This document shows positions 8,993-17,702 of a DNA stretch of 60,081 nucleotides, piece by piece. The stretch is from assembly GCA_947306175.1 (NCBI GenBank), contig CAMZFV010000017.1, positions 1 to 60,081 of the forward strand, given 5' to 3'. Each line of letters opens with the position of its first letter. The first letter of the stretch is position 1. The DNA comes from an uncultured Prevotellaceae bacterium (GTDB lineage: Bacteria > Bacteroidota > Bacteroidia > Bacteroidales > Muribaculaceae). The notes beneath the pieces were generated by a model. That model had not been told where the DNA came from. It was given only the letters and a program-made list of their open reading frames with translations, and made no database searches. The position numbers and the translations under genes were made by a program.

Positions 8993-9037
8993 CTTAATTA
9001 ATGGCAAATCCTTGGTTAAACGTTTTGCTGATTGAGC

Positions 9038-9046
9038 GCAAAGGTA
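9038..9046 (-). promoter_or_regulatory. -7 box of the 7946-8992 lipoprotein gene
   Basis: TACCTTTGC on the minus strand, about 45 bases before the ATG. It forms a divergent promoter pair with the box at 9113-9121. Confidence 0.75.
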
Positions 9047-9087
9047 ATGCAAGCCGAGCACAATGCCAAACAAAAAAAGTATTTTTC

Positions 9088-9121
9088 TTTTTGTCCTGTC
9101 CATGACTTGCACTACCTTTGC
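9088..9121 (+). promoter_or_regulatory. Promoter of DUF3822-rsmD operon (decides the start codon)
   Basis: The -33-like TTTTTG (9088-9093), a 19-base spacer and the -7 box TACCTTTGC (9113-9121) lie only 7 bases before the ATG at 9129. The transcript must start at or next to that ATG, so the in-frame ATG at 9063 cannot be the start and the mRNA is nearly leaderless. Confidence 0.75.
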
Positions 9122-9128
9122 GGGAGAT

Positions 9129-9938
9129 ATGGAAGGGAAAGAAAAGATAAACATAGAGCATCCCGAGGTTTGGGAACTGCTGGTGTCGATTGATGACAAG
9201 CGGGTGGAGTACATCCTGTACACTCCGACGGTTGCTAACTCGCTGATCACAGGCGAGGTGGCTTTTGTCGATGACACCTTGCAGGGGCTGGAGGATGCCG
9301 TCTATGACACGCCAGTGCTGTTGAATGAGTACAAGCGTGTGAGGGTGGTCGTTCATTCCCAACACTTTGTGTTGCTGCCAGAGGAGACTTCTGATGAGGA
9401 CGCCATGAAGCTGGTTAGGCTGTCTTTCCCTGACCAGGACGTGGATGCCGCGGTGTGCACCATGCCGCACCATGGCGTGAAAATCGCATACATGATGCCG
9501 CATGGTATGCAGGCCTTCCTGGGCCGCACCTTCACCTATCCATCAGTCTGCCATCACCTGATGCCGCTGTGCGAGTATTTCATGGAGCAGAACCGAGGCA
9601 GTGAGATCTCCAGGATGTTCTTGAACCTCCAGGAGGGAAAGATGGATATGGCCATCTATCGCAAAGGCGAATTCCTGTGTGCCAACACCTATCCTTTCGC
9701 CAATGTTGAGGATGCCACCTATTTTGTCCTCAACGCATGGCGCACCCATGGCATGGACCAACTCACCGACGAGTTGCAGCTCATGGGCGACAACGCCGTT
9801 CGTGCTGCCATGACCCCCGAATTGAGGAAGTTTGTGAAATTTGTGATGCCTGCCGTTTATCCCGCTGCTGCCATGCAGTTGGGACGGAATGCGATGCAGG
9901 CGCCGCATGAATTGATATTGCTTGCCCTATGCGAATAA
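9129..9938 (+). CDS. DUF3822 family protein
   Basis: 269 aa from ATG 9129. An earlier ATG (9063) would place the start upstream of the promoter and add a false leader. The protein is cytoplasmic. DUF3822 is a Bacteroidota-restricted family usually encoded directly before rsmD, as here, with a 10-base overlap of the two frames. The family has an actin/ASKHA-like look in its regular alternation of strands and helices, but I cannot assign catalytic residues. The tight coupling suggests a role near ribosome biogenesis; function unknown. Confidence 0.85.
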   Translation: MEGKEKINIEHPEVWELLVSIDDKRVEYILYTPTVANSLITGEVAFVDDTLQGLEDAVYDTPVLLNEYKRVRVVVHSQHFVLLPEETSDEDAMKLVRLSFPDQDVDAAVCTMPHHGVKIAYMMPHGMQAFLGRTFTYPSVCHHLMPLCEYFMEQNRGSEISRMFLNLQEGKMDMAIYRKGEFLCANTYPFANVEDATYFVLNAWRTHGMDQLTDELQLMGDNAVRAAMTPELRKFVKFVMPAVYPAAAMQLGRNAMQAPHELILLALCE

Positions 9939-10483
9939 TCAGCGGAAAATACGGCCGCCGTCGCTTTGACGTACCCACCAACATCACCGCGCGTCCCACG
10001 ACCGACATGGCGCGTGAGAATCTGTTCAACGTGTTGGGCAATATCATCGACTTTGAAGGTAAGACGGTACTTGACCTGTTCGCCGGAACGGGAGCGATGA
10101 GCTTTGAGTTCCTCTCACGCGGCTGTGCCCATGTCACCGCTGTTGAAAAAGCACGCACCCAGGCAGAGTTTATCAAGAAGGTGCAGCAGCAACTGGGAGA
10201 CCCCAACCTGACCCTCATTCGTGGCGACGTGTTCAAGTTCCTGGGCACGTGCCGCCAGTCGTTCGATGTTATCTTTGCCGACCCGCCCTACGACCTGCCG
10301 CGTTTCGGAGAAATTCCCAAACTGGTGCTCGACTCGCCGCTGGTACATGACGGGACGCTGTTTGTCATGGAGCATCCCCGTGAGCACGATTTCAGTGTGC
10401 TGCCCCATTTCTCGCAGCAGCGTGTATATGGGAAAGTCAATTTCTCACTGTTTGAAGTCAATCATACCAAACCTTGCAAATAA
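9929..10483 (+). CDS. rsmD: 16S rRNA (guanine(966)-N(2))-methyltransferase
   Basis: 184 aa, normal for RsmD. The SAM-binding motif I is VLDLFAGTGAMSFEFLSRG (about residues 47-65) and the catalytic motif is DPPYDLP (about 117-123), the (N/D)PP(Y/F) signature of N6-adenine/N2-guanine methyltransferases. The N-terminus MRIISGKYGRRRFDVP and RPTTDMARENLFNVL are RsmD hallmarks. It methylates G966 of 16S rRNA in the assembled small subunit. Its ATG lies inside the DUF3822 gene, and its stop (TAATG) overlaps the ATG of the SusC gene. Confidence 0.95.
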   Translation: MRIISGKYGRRRFDVPTNITARPTTDMARENLFNVLGNIIDFEGKTVLDLFAGTGAMSFEFLSRGCAHVTAVEKARTQAEFIKKVQQQLGDPNLTLIRGDVFKFLGTCRQSFDVIFADPPYDLPRFGEIPKLVLDSPLVHDGTLFVMEHPREHDFSVLPHFSQQRVYGKVNFSLFEVNHTKPCK

Positions 10484-13185
10484 TGAAATACCATCTCCAT
10501 TGGCGACAACTTGTGGCTGCGGCCTTGTTTGCTGCGGGCTTGCCCGTGATGGCTCAGCCTGCGGCTTCGACCGACACCCTGACGTACATGCAGTCTCCCA
10601 CCGTGGTGACTGCCGACCAGGTGAGCCAGCAGCAGGTCACGAACCCGCTGGAGGCTATCAACGGCCGCGTTGCGGGTGTGACGATTCAAAAGAGCAATAA
10701 CGGGGCCGCTGCTATGAGCGCTGTGCGTGTGCGCGGTACCACATCGGTGACTGGCGGCAACGACCCGTTGATTATCATCGATGGCGTATTTGGCGACTTG
10801 AGTACCTTGTCGTCGATTTATCCGTCTGATATCGAAAGTTTTACGGTTCTCAAAGATGCGAGCGAGACTGCACAGTACGGTTCGCGCGGTGCATCGGGTG
10901 TCATCGAGGTGGTCACAAAGAAGGGTGTCACCGACCGCACCACCGTGACCTATAACGGCAGCGTGGGCATGACCCATGTTGCCCGCAACCTCAAGATGCT
11001 GAACGCCGCAGGTTATCGCGATGCCGTTACCCGCCAGGGCGGTATGCTCATCGACAAGGGGTATGATACCGACTGGCAGAAGGCTATCCAGCAGACGGCG
11101 TTTCTGCAGGACCACCACGTGGCCTTCATGGGCGGCAGCGACCGCTTGGGTTACCGTGTGTCGCTGGGTTATATGGATCATGACGGCGTGATTCTGCATG
11201 ACAAGTTGCGCAACCTGACCAGCAACATGAACATGCATCAGCGCATGTTCGGTGACCTGTTGAACATCGAGGTGGGCATGTTCGGCAACGTGCAGAAAGA
11301 CCAGACTGCCGTCTATGATGTGCAGAAGACGTTCTATTCGGCGCAGGCGTGGAACCCGACATTTGGCACCAGCCGCAACAGCAGTGGCGGTTGGGACGGC
11401 TTTACCTATGCCAACCAGATCAACCACCCGCTGGCGCTCATGGACAGCCGCACCCGCGACAAGACGGTCCACTTGAGCACCCATGCCAAACTCACGTTCA
11501 ACCTGACAGAGAACTGGACGCTATCGCTTTTCGGTGCTTACAGCCACAACGAGGATGAGATTGCCCAATTCCTGCCCACAAGCATCTGGAGTGGGGGCAA
11601 GGGTTACCGCAGTTCTGCCAAGACCGAATCTTGGATGGGCCATGCCGTTGTTACGTGGGATAAGACCCTGGGACGGCACCACGTCAACTTGATGGGTCTG
11701 GCCGAACTGGAGCGTGACACCCACACTGGATTCTATACCACCACAACGGGCTACTCGAGCAACGACATCGGCATCGATGCCATCCAGGCGGGTGCCGTGA
11801 CGCTGTGGGACGGCACGGGCAGTTATCGCAATTCGCCGTCGTTGGCTTCGTTTATGGCGCGCGTCAACTATGACTTCGACAACCGTTACTCGTTGACTGT
11901 CTCGGCTCGTGCCGACGGCTCGTCAAAGTTTGCCAACGGCAACAAGTGGGGCTTCTTCCCCTCGCTGTCGGCATCGTGGAACCTGGGCAACGAGGCCTTC
12001 CTGAATGACGTGACCTGGCTCGATGATCTGAGTTGGAACGTCGGCTACGGTTTGGCTGGTAACCAGGGTGGTGTGGACAGTTACATGGCACAAAATTATC
12101 TTGTCCCCGCCGGTATAGCGCCCATGGGACAGAACCTCGCCGTTACCCTCGACCAACTCATCAATGCCAATCCTGACCTCAAGTGGGAGGTGAAACGCAG
12201 TTTCAATACTGGTCTGAGTGCTGCCTTCCTGGGCAACCGTGTCATCGCATCGCTCGACTTCTATACGTCAAAAACGACCGACATGCTCTACCTCTACAAT
12301 GTGGGTGTGCCGCCCTTCAGTTACAACAAGCTGCTGGATAACCTCGGCTCGATGCGCAACAGCGGTATCGAGTTGGCGCTGGGCTTCACGCCATTGAACA
12401 CCCGCGACATGGAACTCAACATTAACGCCAATGTCACCTATCAGTACAACAAACTGCTCTCGTTGAGCGGCTATTACAAGGACTACTGGCTGGAGGCTCC
12501 TAGTGAGGTGGATTTGGTGAGCCTGAACGGTGCGGGCTTCCACGGAGGCAACAATCACATTGTCTATCAGATGGTGGGGCACCCCTTGGGCGTGTTCTAT
12601 CTGCCGCATTGCACGGGGCTCAAGAGTGATGGCGCTGGCGGTTACGTCTATGAGATCGCCGACCTTGACGGCTCGGGCGACATCAACATCGCCAATGGAA
12701 AGGACCGCCGCGTCTGCGGTCAGGCACTGCCTAAGGTCCTGTTGGGTAGCAACCTCAACTTCCGCTTCAAGCAGTGGGACGTTACCCTGCAGATGAACGG
12801 TGCCTTTGGTCACAAGATTTACAACGGTACAGCGCTCACCTATATGAACATGAACTCCTTGCCGGGCTACAACGTTCTTGCCGATGCCCCTGCCGGCAAC
12901 ATCAAGGACCAAACTGCCACCGACTATTGGTTGGAGCGTGGCGACTATGTAAGCTTCGATTACCTGACAGTAGGCTGGAACGTGCCCCTCAGTGCCAAGG
13001 TCCAGCGTACCATCAGCCGCCTGCGCCTGTCGTTGACCATCGATGACTTGGGAACCATCACCGGCTACTCGGGCCTCACGCCCATGATAAACAGCTCCTC
13101 GGTCAACAGTACTTTAGGCGTTGACGACAAGAACATCTATCCCGTTACCCGTTCCTATTATTTGGGAGTAAACATCACCTTCTAG
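10483..13185 (+). CDS. SusC/RagA-type TonB-dependent outer-membrane transporter (short form)
   Basis: 900 aa from ATG 10483, which shares its A with the rsmD stop. A signal peptide ends at VMAQP. The plug is clear: NPLEAINGRVAGVTIQ, VRVRGTTSVTGGNDPLIIID, SDIESFTVLKDASETAQYGS and RGASGVIEVVTKKG. The rest is a 22-strand-type barrel ending in an aromatic residue (VNITF). The usual N-terminal carboxypeptidase-regulatory-like domain of SusC proteins is missing; the mature protein goes almost straight into the plug, which accounts for the modest length. With the SusD-like lipoprotein 11 bases downstream it forms a nutrient-uptake pair. No glycosidase or hybrid sensor is nearby, so the ligand (glycan, peptide or other) is open. 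Confidence 0.93.
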   Translation: MKYHLHWRQLVAAALFAAGLPVMAQPAASTDTLTYMQSPTVVTADQVSQQQVTNPLEAINGRVAGVTIQKSNNGAAAMSAVRVRGTTSVTGGNDPLIIIDGVFGDLSTLSSIYPSDIESFTVLKDASETAQYGSRGASGVIEVVTKKGVTDRTTVTYNGSVGMTHVARNLKMLNAAGYRDAVTRQGGMLIDKGYDTDWQKAIQQTAFLQDHHVAFMGGSDRLGYRVSLGYMDHDGVILHDKLRNLTSNMNMHQRMFGDLLNIEVGMFGNVQKDQTAVYDVQKTFYSAQAWNPTFGTSRNSSGGWDGFTYANQINHPLALMDSRTRDKTVHLSTHAKLTFNLTENWTLSLFGAYSHNEDEIAQFLPTSIWSGGKGYRSSAKTESWMGHAVVTWDKTLGRHHVNLMGLAELERDTHTGFYTTTTGYSSNDIGIDAIQAGAVTLWDGTGSYRNSPSLASFMARVNYDFDNRYSLTVSARADGSSKFANGNKWGFFPSLSASWNLGNEAFLNDVTWLDDLSWNVGYGLAGNQGGVDSYMAQNYLVPAGIAPMGQNLAVTLDQLINANPDLKWEVKRSFNTGLSAAFLGNRVIASLDFYTSKTTDMLYLYNVGVPPFSYNKLLDNLGSMRNSGIELALGFTPLNTRDMELNINANVTYQYNKLLSLSGYYKDYWLEAPSEVDLVSLNGAGFHGGNNHIVYQMVGHPLGVFYLPHCTGLKSDGAGGYVYEIADLDGSGDINIANGKDRRVCGQALPKVLLGSNLNFRFKQWDVTLQMNGAFGHKIYNGTALTYMNMNSLPGYNVLADAPAGNIKDQTATDYWLERGDYVSFDYLTVGWNVPLSAKVQRTISRLRLSLTIDDLGTITGYSGLTPMINSSSVNSTLGVDDKNIYPVTRSYYLGVNITF

Positions 13186-13196
13186 ACATCTGCATC

Positions 13197-14834
13197 ATGA
13201 AACGATATATCAAATATTGCCTGTTACTTATAGCCTCGGCTTGGTCATTGGTGTCATGTAACAGTTTCCTGGATGACAACCCCACCGACCGCCTGCCTGA
13301 AGAGGAGGCCTATAAAACCCTCAGTGATCTGCGGAACAACGCATTGGGCGCCGTCTACCTCAACATCGGCGGCAGCAGTTCTTCCCAAGGTCTGCAAGGC
13401 ACTGCCCGAAGTGTATATGACCTGAATACCTTCTCGACCGATGAGGCGGTGATACCCACGCGCGGCAGCGACTGGTATGACGGCGGCATCTGGCAGAACC
13501 TGTTCCTGCACCGCTTTGGCAACGTGGATTTCACGGGTGACACATGGAACTACTTGTTCAAGGAGGTCTTGGCCGCCAACCGTGCGATAGAGCGCATAGA
13601 CGCCTACGCCGCCCAACATCCCGACGAGTCTGTTGTCGAAATGCGTGCCGAGGCTCGTGCCCTGCGTGCAATGTTCCTGTTTTACGCGATGGACCTCTAT
13701 GGCCGTGTGCCACTGTTTATGACTTCAGAGCCCACAGTGCAGGAGATGAAACTGCAGGACCGCTCAGTAGCCTTCAAGCACATCGTGAGCGAGTTGCAGG
13801 CCGTGGATGCTGACCTCCCGTGGCAAGCCAGCCCTCGTCCTGGCGAGTACTACGGCCGCATGACCCATGCCGTTGCCGATTTCCTGCTCGCCAAGGTATT
13901 GCTGAATGCTGAGGTCTATGCCGACGATGACTGGACCGACGACCAGCGTCCCGACGGCAGCGCTATGATGTGGGATGTTGAAGGCACCCTGATGAACACC
14001 TGGCAGGCCGTCGAGTACTATTGCGAGGTCATCACGTTTGAGGGTTATCGTCTGGCAGACAATTTTGAGGACAATTTCAGCATCAGCAACGAAGAGTCCC
14101 CCGAACTCATTTTCACCATCCCGATGGACATCTACAACTATTCCAACCGCTTTGTCTATCAGTTCCGCTCGTTGCATTACAACCATGCCTCGGCATTGGG
14201 ACTCAATGGTGAGAACGGCGCCAGTGCCACCATCGAGGCGATGAATACCTTTGGTTATGGTACCGACCACGAGGATGCCCGCCTGTGGTCAACTTATTAC
14301 TACGACACCGTTCATCACGACAAGACCGATGACCTCGTCACCCTCGACGACGGCTCCCCCTTGGTCTATCGCCCGTTGGACGTGAAGTTGGATCTCTCCA
14401 ATGACCCCTACGAGAAGACGGCAGGCGCGAGGATGCGCAAATATGAGATTGATTTTGCAGCGATGAGTGACGGCCAGTTGCGTCGTAACGACATCGTCCT
14501 GTTCCGCTTTGCCGACGTGTTGCTGATGCAATGCGAGGCGATGCTGCGTGACGGACGTGCAGGCGCTGAGGCCGACGCCTTGCTGAATCAGGTGCGCCAT
14601 CGTTCCTTCATGGCAGAGCGCACCGCCACGCTTGACAACGTGCTCGATGAACGCATGTTGGAGTTGGCATGGGAGGGCTGGCGCCGCAACGACCTGATAC
14701 GTTACGGCCTGTTCACGCGACCCTATACCGACCGCCCGCAGACCGATGGCGACCGCCATGGCTACACCCTTGTGTATCCCATCCCCGGTGAAACGCTTAC
14801 CGCTTGCGGATGTTCGCAAAATCCTGGATATTAA
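13197..14834 (+). CDS. SusD/RagB-type nutrient-binding outer-membrane lipoprotein
   Basis: 545 aa. MKRYIKYCLLLIASAWSLVSC is a lipoprotein signal with Cys21; CNSFLDDNPTDRLPEEEAYK is the classical SusD N-terminus. TPR-like helices follow (ALRAMFLFYAMDLYGRVPLF) and the SusD C-terminal signature is seen in RRNDIVLFRFADVLLMQCEA and LLNQVRHRS, then DERMLELAWEGWRRNDLIRY. It sits as a lid on the SusC barrel and captures the ligand at the cell surface. It is co-transcribed with the SusC gene. Confidence 0.95.
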   Translation: MKRYIKYCLLLIASAWSLVSCNSFLDDNPTDRLPEEEAYKTLSDLRNNALGAVYLNIGGSSSSQGLQGTARSVYDLNTFSTDEAVIPTRGSDWYDGGIWQNLFLHRFGNVDFTGDTWNYLFKEVLAANRAIERIDAYAAQHPDESVVEMRAEARALRAMFLFYAMDLYGRVPLFMTSEPTVQEMKLQDRSVAFKHIVSELQAVDADLPWQASPRPGEYYGRMTHAVADFLLAKVLLNAEVYADDDWTDDQRPDGSAMMWDVEGTLMNTWQAVEYYCEVITFEGYRLADNFEDNFSISNEESPELIFTIPMDIYNYSNRFVYQFRSLHYNHASALGLNGENGASATIEAMNTFGYGTDHEDARLWSTYYYDTVHHDKTDDLVTLDDGSPLVYRPLDVKLDLSNDPYEKTAGARMRKYEIDFAAMSDGQLRRNDIVLFRFADVLLMQCEAMLRDGRAGAEADALLNQVRHRSFMAERTATLDNVLDERMLELAWEGWRRNDLIRYGLFTRPYTDRPQTDGDRHGYTLVYPIPGETLTACGCSQNPGY

Positions 14835-14852
14835 GTTAATAGAATGTAGTCA

Positions 14853-15329
14853 ATGCACGACGAGAGTAAATATGTGACCCGACTGGAACAGCATGACGTG
14901 AAACCCACGGCGATGCGCATCCTGTTGCTGCGCACGATGATGGCGCACGACGACGCCTTCTCGTTGCAGAGCCTGGAAGATGAGCTCGACACGGTAGATA
15001 AATCCACCATTTATCGAACCATTACCCTGTTCTTGACCCATCACCTGATTCATGCCATCGATGACGGCACGGGTATGTTCAAGTATGCCGTGTGCAGTCC
15101 CGATTGTCATTGCGGAGAGGACGATGGGGCTATCGACCACCTGCATGCCCATTTCAACTGCGAGCGTTGCGGACGCACGTTCTGCTTGCAGACGACCCAG
15201 GTACCCGTTGTCGCCCTGCCGGGAGATTTCCAGGTGCATAGCATCAACTACGTCCTCAAGGGATTGTGCCCCGAGTGCGTTGACAAATCCACTTGTAGTG
15301 GCCGTGATAGGAGTCACGGCATAGATTAA
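14853..15329 (+). CDS. Fur-family metal-responsive transcriptional regulator
   Basis: 158 aa. A winged helix spans about residues 15-75 (VKPTAMRILLLRTMM, VDKSTIYRTITLFLTHHLI). Metal-site features are HLHAHFNCERCGRTFCL and the structural zinc pair CPEC in the C-terminal part. Fur relatives control iron, zinc or peroxide response; the target metal cannot be decided here. The last residues (GRDRSHGID) are encoded by a dispersed hairpin repeat (15301-15320) and are therefore probably a recent extension. Confidence 0.88.
   Translation: MHDESKYVTRLEQHDVKPTAMRILLLRTMMAHDDAFSLQSLEDELDTVDKSTIYRTITLFLTHHLIHAIDDGTGMFKYAVCSPDCHCGEDDGAIDHLHAHFNCERCGRTFCLQTTQVPVVALPGDFQVHSINYVLKGLCPECVDKSTCSGRDRSHGID
15301..15320. 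repeat. GCCGTGAC hairpin repeat, copy 2, inside the end of the fur-family gene
   Basis: gccgtgat-agga-gtcacggc, the same hairpin as at 6138-6157, with about 20 further shared bases downstream. Here it is in frame and supplies the last codons of the Fur-family gene before TAA at 15327-15329. Confidence 0.65.
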
Positions 15330-15344
15330 CACTGACAACTGATA

Positions 15345-16037
15345 ATGAAGAAAGTTAGTCGCTGGTTGCGCAACATATTGATTTTCTTTTTCACCTCGAC
15401 GATACTGTCGGTGGTGATTTTGAAGTATATACCCGTGTATATCACACCGCTGATGCTGATTCGTGCGGTGGAGCAGATGGCCAGCGGGGAAACTCCCACC
15501 ATCCGTCACCACTGGGTGCCACTGGAGCAAATCAGCCACAATCTGCCCCAGGCGGTAATGGCCAGTGAGGACAACCTGTTCCTGAAGCATAAGGGTTTTG
15601 ACCTTGAACAGATTCAGAAGGCTCAACTCGAGGCGCAGGAGGGCAAGCGGCAACGCGGAGCCAGCACCATCAGCCAGCAGACTGCCCGCAACGTTTTCCT
15701 GTGGCAGAAACGCTCGTGGCTGCGCAAGGGCCTAGAGGCCTATTTCACTTTCCTGATAGAGGCCATTTGGGGTAAGGAGCGCATTATGGAGGTCTATCTC
15801 AATTCCATCGAGATGGGTAAGGGCATCTATGGCGCCGATGCCGTTGCCCGCATCAATTTCAAAACCACACCCGACAAACTGACCAAAGAACAATGCGCCT
15901 ATATCGCTGTCTCGCTGCCCAACCCCCTAGAGCGTGACAGCGCCCATCCCACCGCCAAGATGCGCAAGATGCACAACACCGTCCTCAAGCGCATGAAGCA
16001 GATCGACCAATTCCCCAAGGACGCCTGCGCCCGGTGA
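15345..16037 (+). CDS. mtgA: Monofunctional biosynthetic peptidoglycan transglycosylase
   Basis: 230 aa, with one N-terminal membrane anchor (about 10-30) and a GT51 domain. The diagnostic motifs are present: ASEDNLFLKHKGFD (catalytic Glu in motif 1), RGASTISQQTARNVFLW (motif 2), KERIMEVYLNSIEMGKGIYG (motif 3). There is no transpeptidase domain, so it is the MtgA type, polymerising glycan strands from lipid II at the outer face of the inner membrane. It follows the Fur-family gene by 15 bases. Confidence 0.95.
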   Translation: MKKVSRWLRNILIFFFTSTILSVVILKYIPVYITPLMLIRAVEQMASGETPTIRHHWVPLEQISHNLPQAVMASEDNLFLKHKGFDLEQIQKAQLEAQEGKRQRGASTISQQTARNVFLWQKRSWLRKGLEAYFTFLIEAIWGKERIMEVYLNSIEMGKGIYGADAVARINFKTTPDKLTKEQCAYIAVSLPNPLERDSAHPTAKMRKMHNTVLKRMKQIDQFPKDACAR

Positions 16038-16047
16038 GAGAATAATC

Positions 16048-16064
16048 AAACAACGGTTGTTTGA
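16048..16064. terminator. Short hairpin between convergent genes
   Basis: caaacaa-cgg-ttgtttg lies between mtgA (plus) and lysO (minus). No long T-run follows, so this is a weak call. Confidence 0.35.
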
Positions 16065-16069
16065 GTGCG

Positions 16070-16672
16070 TTACAGGGTGCAGAAGAAAGTGACGAGGAAG
16101 GGGACGGAGAAATCAACGAGGAAGCCGTGAAACAGGGAGAGAATGACGAACTCCTCGCCGCAGGTGCGCGTGATGATGGGCAGCGTGGTGTCCATCGTAG
16201 TGGCGCCGCCGCAGGAGATAGGGGAGAGGGGACCGAAGAACCGAACTAACAGCGGGGCGCCCAACAGGGTAAACACTTCGCGGATGATGTTGGCCAGCAG
16301 AGCGATAGTGCCTAATTCTGGTCCACGGTATTGTGTGATAAAAATGCTTGACAAGGAATAGTAGCCGAATCCTGAGCCGATGGCCAGACAATCGGTGAGG
16401 CTGCGGTGCGGCAAGCCTAGGGTGGCTATGGCTGTGGCGCTGAGGGTGCCCACGATGGTCATCAGCGGCAACAGCATCAGGCGGCGGTCCAGGTTGCGGA
16501 AGGTTTTTAACATGGTGGTATTGTTGCCCACCGTGATGCCGACGCAGAAGAGCAGGGCGCACAGTGTCAGGTAACTGACGTTGCCGAATGCGTTCAGGTC
16601 GGGTAGCCAGTGCATCACACCGCAGACGATGCCCAAGATAAAGAAGCCGACGATAATGAGACTGCCTTTCAT
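16070..16672 (-). CDS. lysO: LysO-family lysine exporter, large subunit-like part
   Basis: 200 aa from the ATG at 16672, very hydrophobic with about six membrane helices. FCVGITVGNNTTML, GSGFGYYSLSSIFITQ and SCGGATTMDTTLPIITR match the C-terminal two thirds of E. coli LysO/YbjE (DUF340), which exports lysine and its analogues. Its start overlaps the stop of the upstream 92-aa gene by ATGA. In E. coli the two parts are one polypeptide; here they are separate, an arrangement common in Bacteroidota. Confidence 0.85.
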   Translation of the reverse strand: MKGSLIIVGFFILGIVCGVMHWLPDLNAFGNVSYLTLCALLFCVGITVGNNTTMLKTFRNLDRRLMLLPLMTIVGTLSATAIATLGLPHRSLTDCLAIGSGFGYYSLSSIFITQYRGPELGTIALLANIIREVFTLLGAPLLVRFFGPLSPISCGGATTMDTTLPIITRTCGEEFVILSLFHGFLVDFSVPFLVTFFCTL

Positions 16673-16947
16673 GACTTGCCTCCTTTCTTGGCGCATACCC
16701 ACCGCCACAGCGCCCATGAGAACAGCACTGTGCCCGCTATGCCGGCAAAAGCCAGCCACAGGGCTTCTAGCCCCAAGTCGCGGATGCCATTGATGACTTG
16801 CGGATTCTTGCCCACCTCCACGCCGAGGAAGAAGAGCAGCATCCAGATGAGTACCGTCACCGCGTGAGGCACTACCCGCAGCCGCTGTTTCCTCATCAAG
16901 AAACCGACGGCCATTCCACAAAACATGATGGCGACAACCTTTAACAT
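16669..16947 (-). CDS. LysO-family protein, N-terminal half as a separate gene
   Basis: 92 aa from ATG 16947, with three hydrophobic segments. GMAVGFLMRKQRLRVV and LIWMLLFFLGVEVGKNP correspond to the N-terminal repeat of LysO. The frame is open further upstream, but the -7 box (16956-16964) ends only 8 bases before this ATG, so this is the start and the mRNA is nearly leaderless. It overlaps the large LysO gene by four bases, indicating translational coupling of two parts of one transporter. Confidence 0.82.
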   Translation of the reverse strand: MLKVVAIMFCGMAVGFLMRKQRLRVVPHAVTVLIWMLLFFLGVEVGKNPQVINGIRDLGLEALWLAFAGIAGTVLFSWALWRWVCAKKGGKS

Positions 16948-16955
16948 AATTCTCG

Positions 16956-16964
16956 GCAAAGATA
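16956..16964 (-). promoter_or_regulatory. -7 box of the lysO operon
   Basis: TATCTTTGC on the minus strand, 8 bases before the ATG at 16947. It fixes the start and implies a very short leader. Confidence 0.7.
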
Positions 16965-17061
16965 GCACTTTTTTACTTTGTGCCCCAGGTTTTTGGCTAT
17001 TCATTATCAATTCAAAAAGACGTTTTTTTATAGATGTGTTGTGGATGAATAGAAAAAGATA

Positions 17062-17070
17062 TAACTTTGC
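17062..17070 (+). promoter_or_regulatory. -7 box of the 17103 lipoprotein-peptidase operon
   Basis: TAACTTTGC, 32 bases before ATG 17103, with TTG around 17038-17040 at a fitting distance for the -33 element. Confidence 0.65.
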
Positions 17071-17102
17071 CATTTCAATCAGTAGAGAATAATATAGATG
17101 AT

Positions 17103-17687
17103 ATGAGAAAAATCTTTTTTTATTTGATGGCCATAGCCATGTTGTTGAGTGCGTGCCAGTTGCGTCAGGAATCGGCACCATCCCCTGAACAGGATACAAC
17201 AACGCCCGATGAGCTGATGACCACCGATGTGGAGAACCGTGTGAAGAACATCTATGCGACGGTTTTTAAGGTCTATTCAATCGAGGACTCGTTGCGCAAA
17301 TTGGGCGAGTTGAAAGGTAGTGCCATTAAGGAAAACCGAAAAATGTTTAATACGGATTTCTGTACCCGTGGCCTCAACCGGCTGTTTATTAAGGTCAATG
17401 ATATCGACAGCCTCCAACATGCCGGAGAGGTGGGTTTCTTTGATGCCGACTACTGGATTATGGCTCAGGACTGGCAGGACTTGTATATCAGCGATGTGGA
17501 GGTTCTGTCAAAGACCCAGGAAGAGGCCTCAGTGCAATTCCAGCTGCACAACCTCGGCACTTCAAAGCCAATTGCTTTGAGCTTGAAGATGGAGAGTGGC
17601 ATGTGGAAAATTGACAACATCGTGGATGTGAACGCCGATTATGATTTACAAAAGGCTATGCAGAAGTATCTGAAGGAAGCCGATTAA
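17103..17687 (+). CDS. Lipoprotein, DUF3828-like
   Basis: 194 aa from ATG 17103; an earlier in-frame ATG overlaps the promoter. The lipobox is LLSACQLRQ (Cys18). The body has a cystatin/NTF2-like feel: FFDADYWIMAQDWQDLYISD and GMWKIDNIVDVNADYD resemble DUF3828 proteins, but the match is from memory. The gene for the M6 peptidase starts 15 bases after its stop, so it heads that transcription unit. Confidence 0.7.
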   Translation: MRKIFFYLMAIAMLLSACQLRQESAPSPEQDTTTPDELMTTDVENRVKNIYATVFKVYSIEDSLRKLGELKGSAIKENRKMFNTDFCTRGLNRLFIKVNDIDSLQHAGEVGFFDADYWIMAQDWQDLYISDVEVLSKTQEEASVQFQLHNLGTSKPIALSLKMESGMWKIDNIVDVNADYDLQKAMQKYLKEAD

Positions 17688-17702
17688 ACCAGATAAAAAG
17701 TG

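Noticed and set aside
10462..11484. 340-codon minus-strand frame
   Set aside because: Antisense to the SusC gene with the conserved plug sequence.
10483..14834. Polysaccharide utilisation locus
   Set aside because: The SusC/SusD pair has no glycosidase, surface glycan-binding protein or hybrid two-component sensor near it; the neighbours are rsmD, Fur and mtgA.
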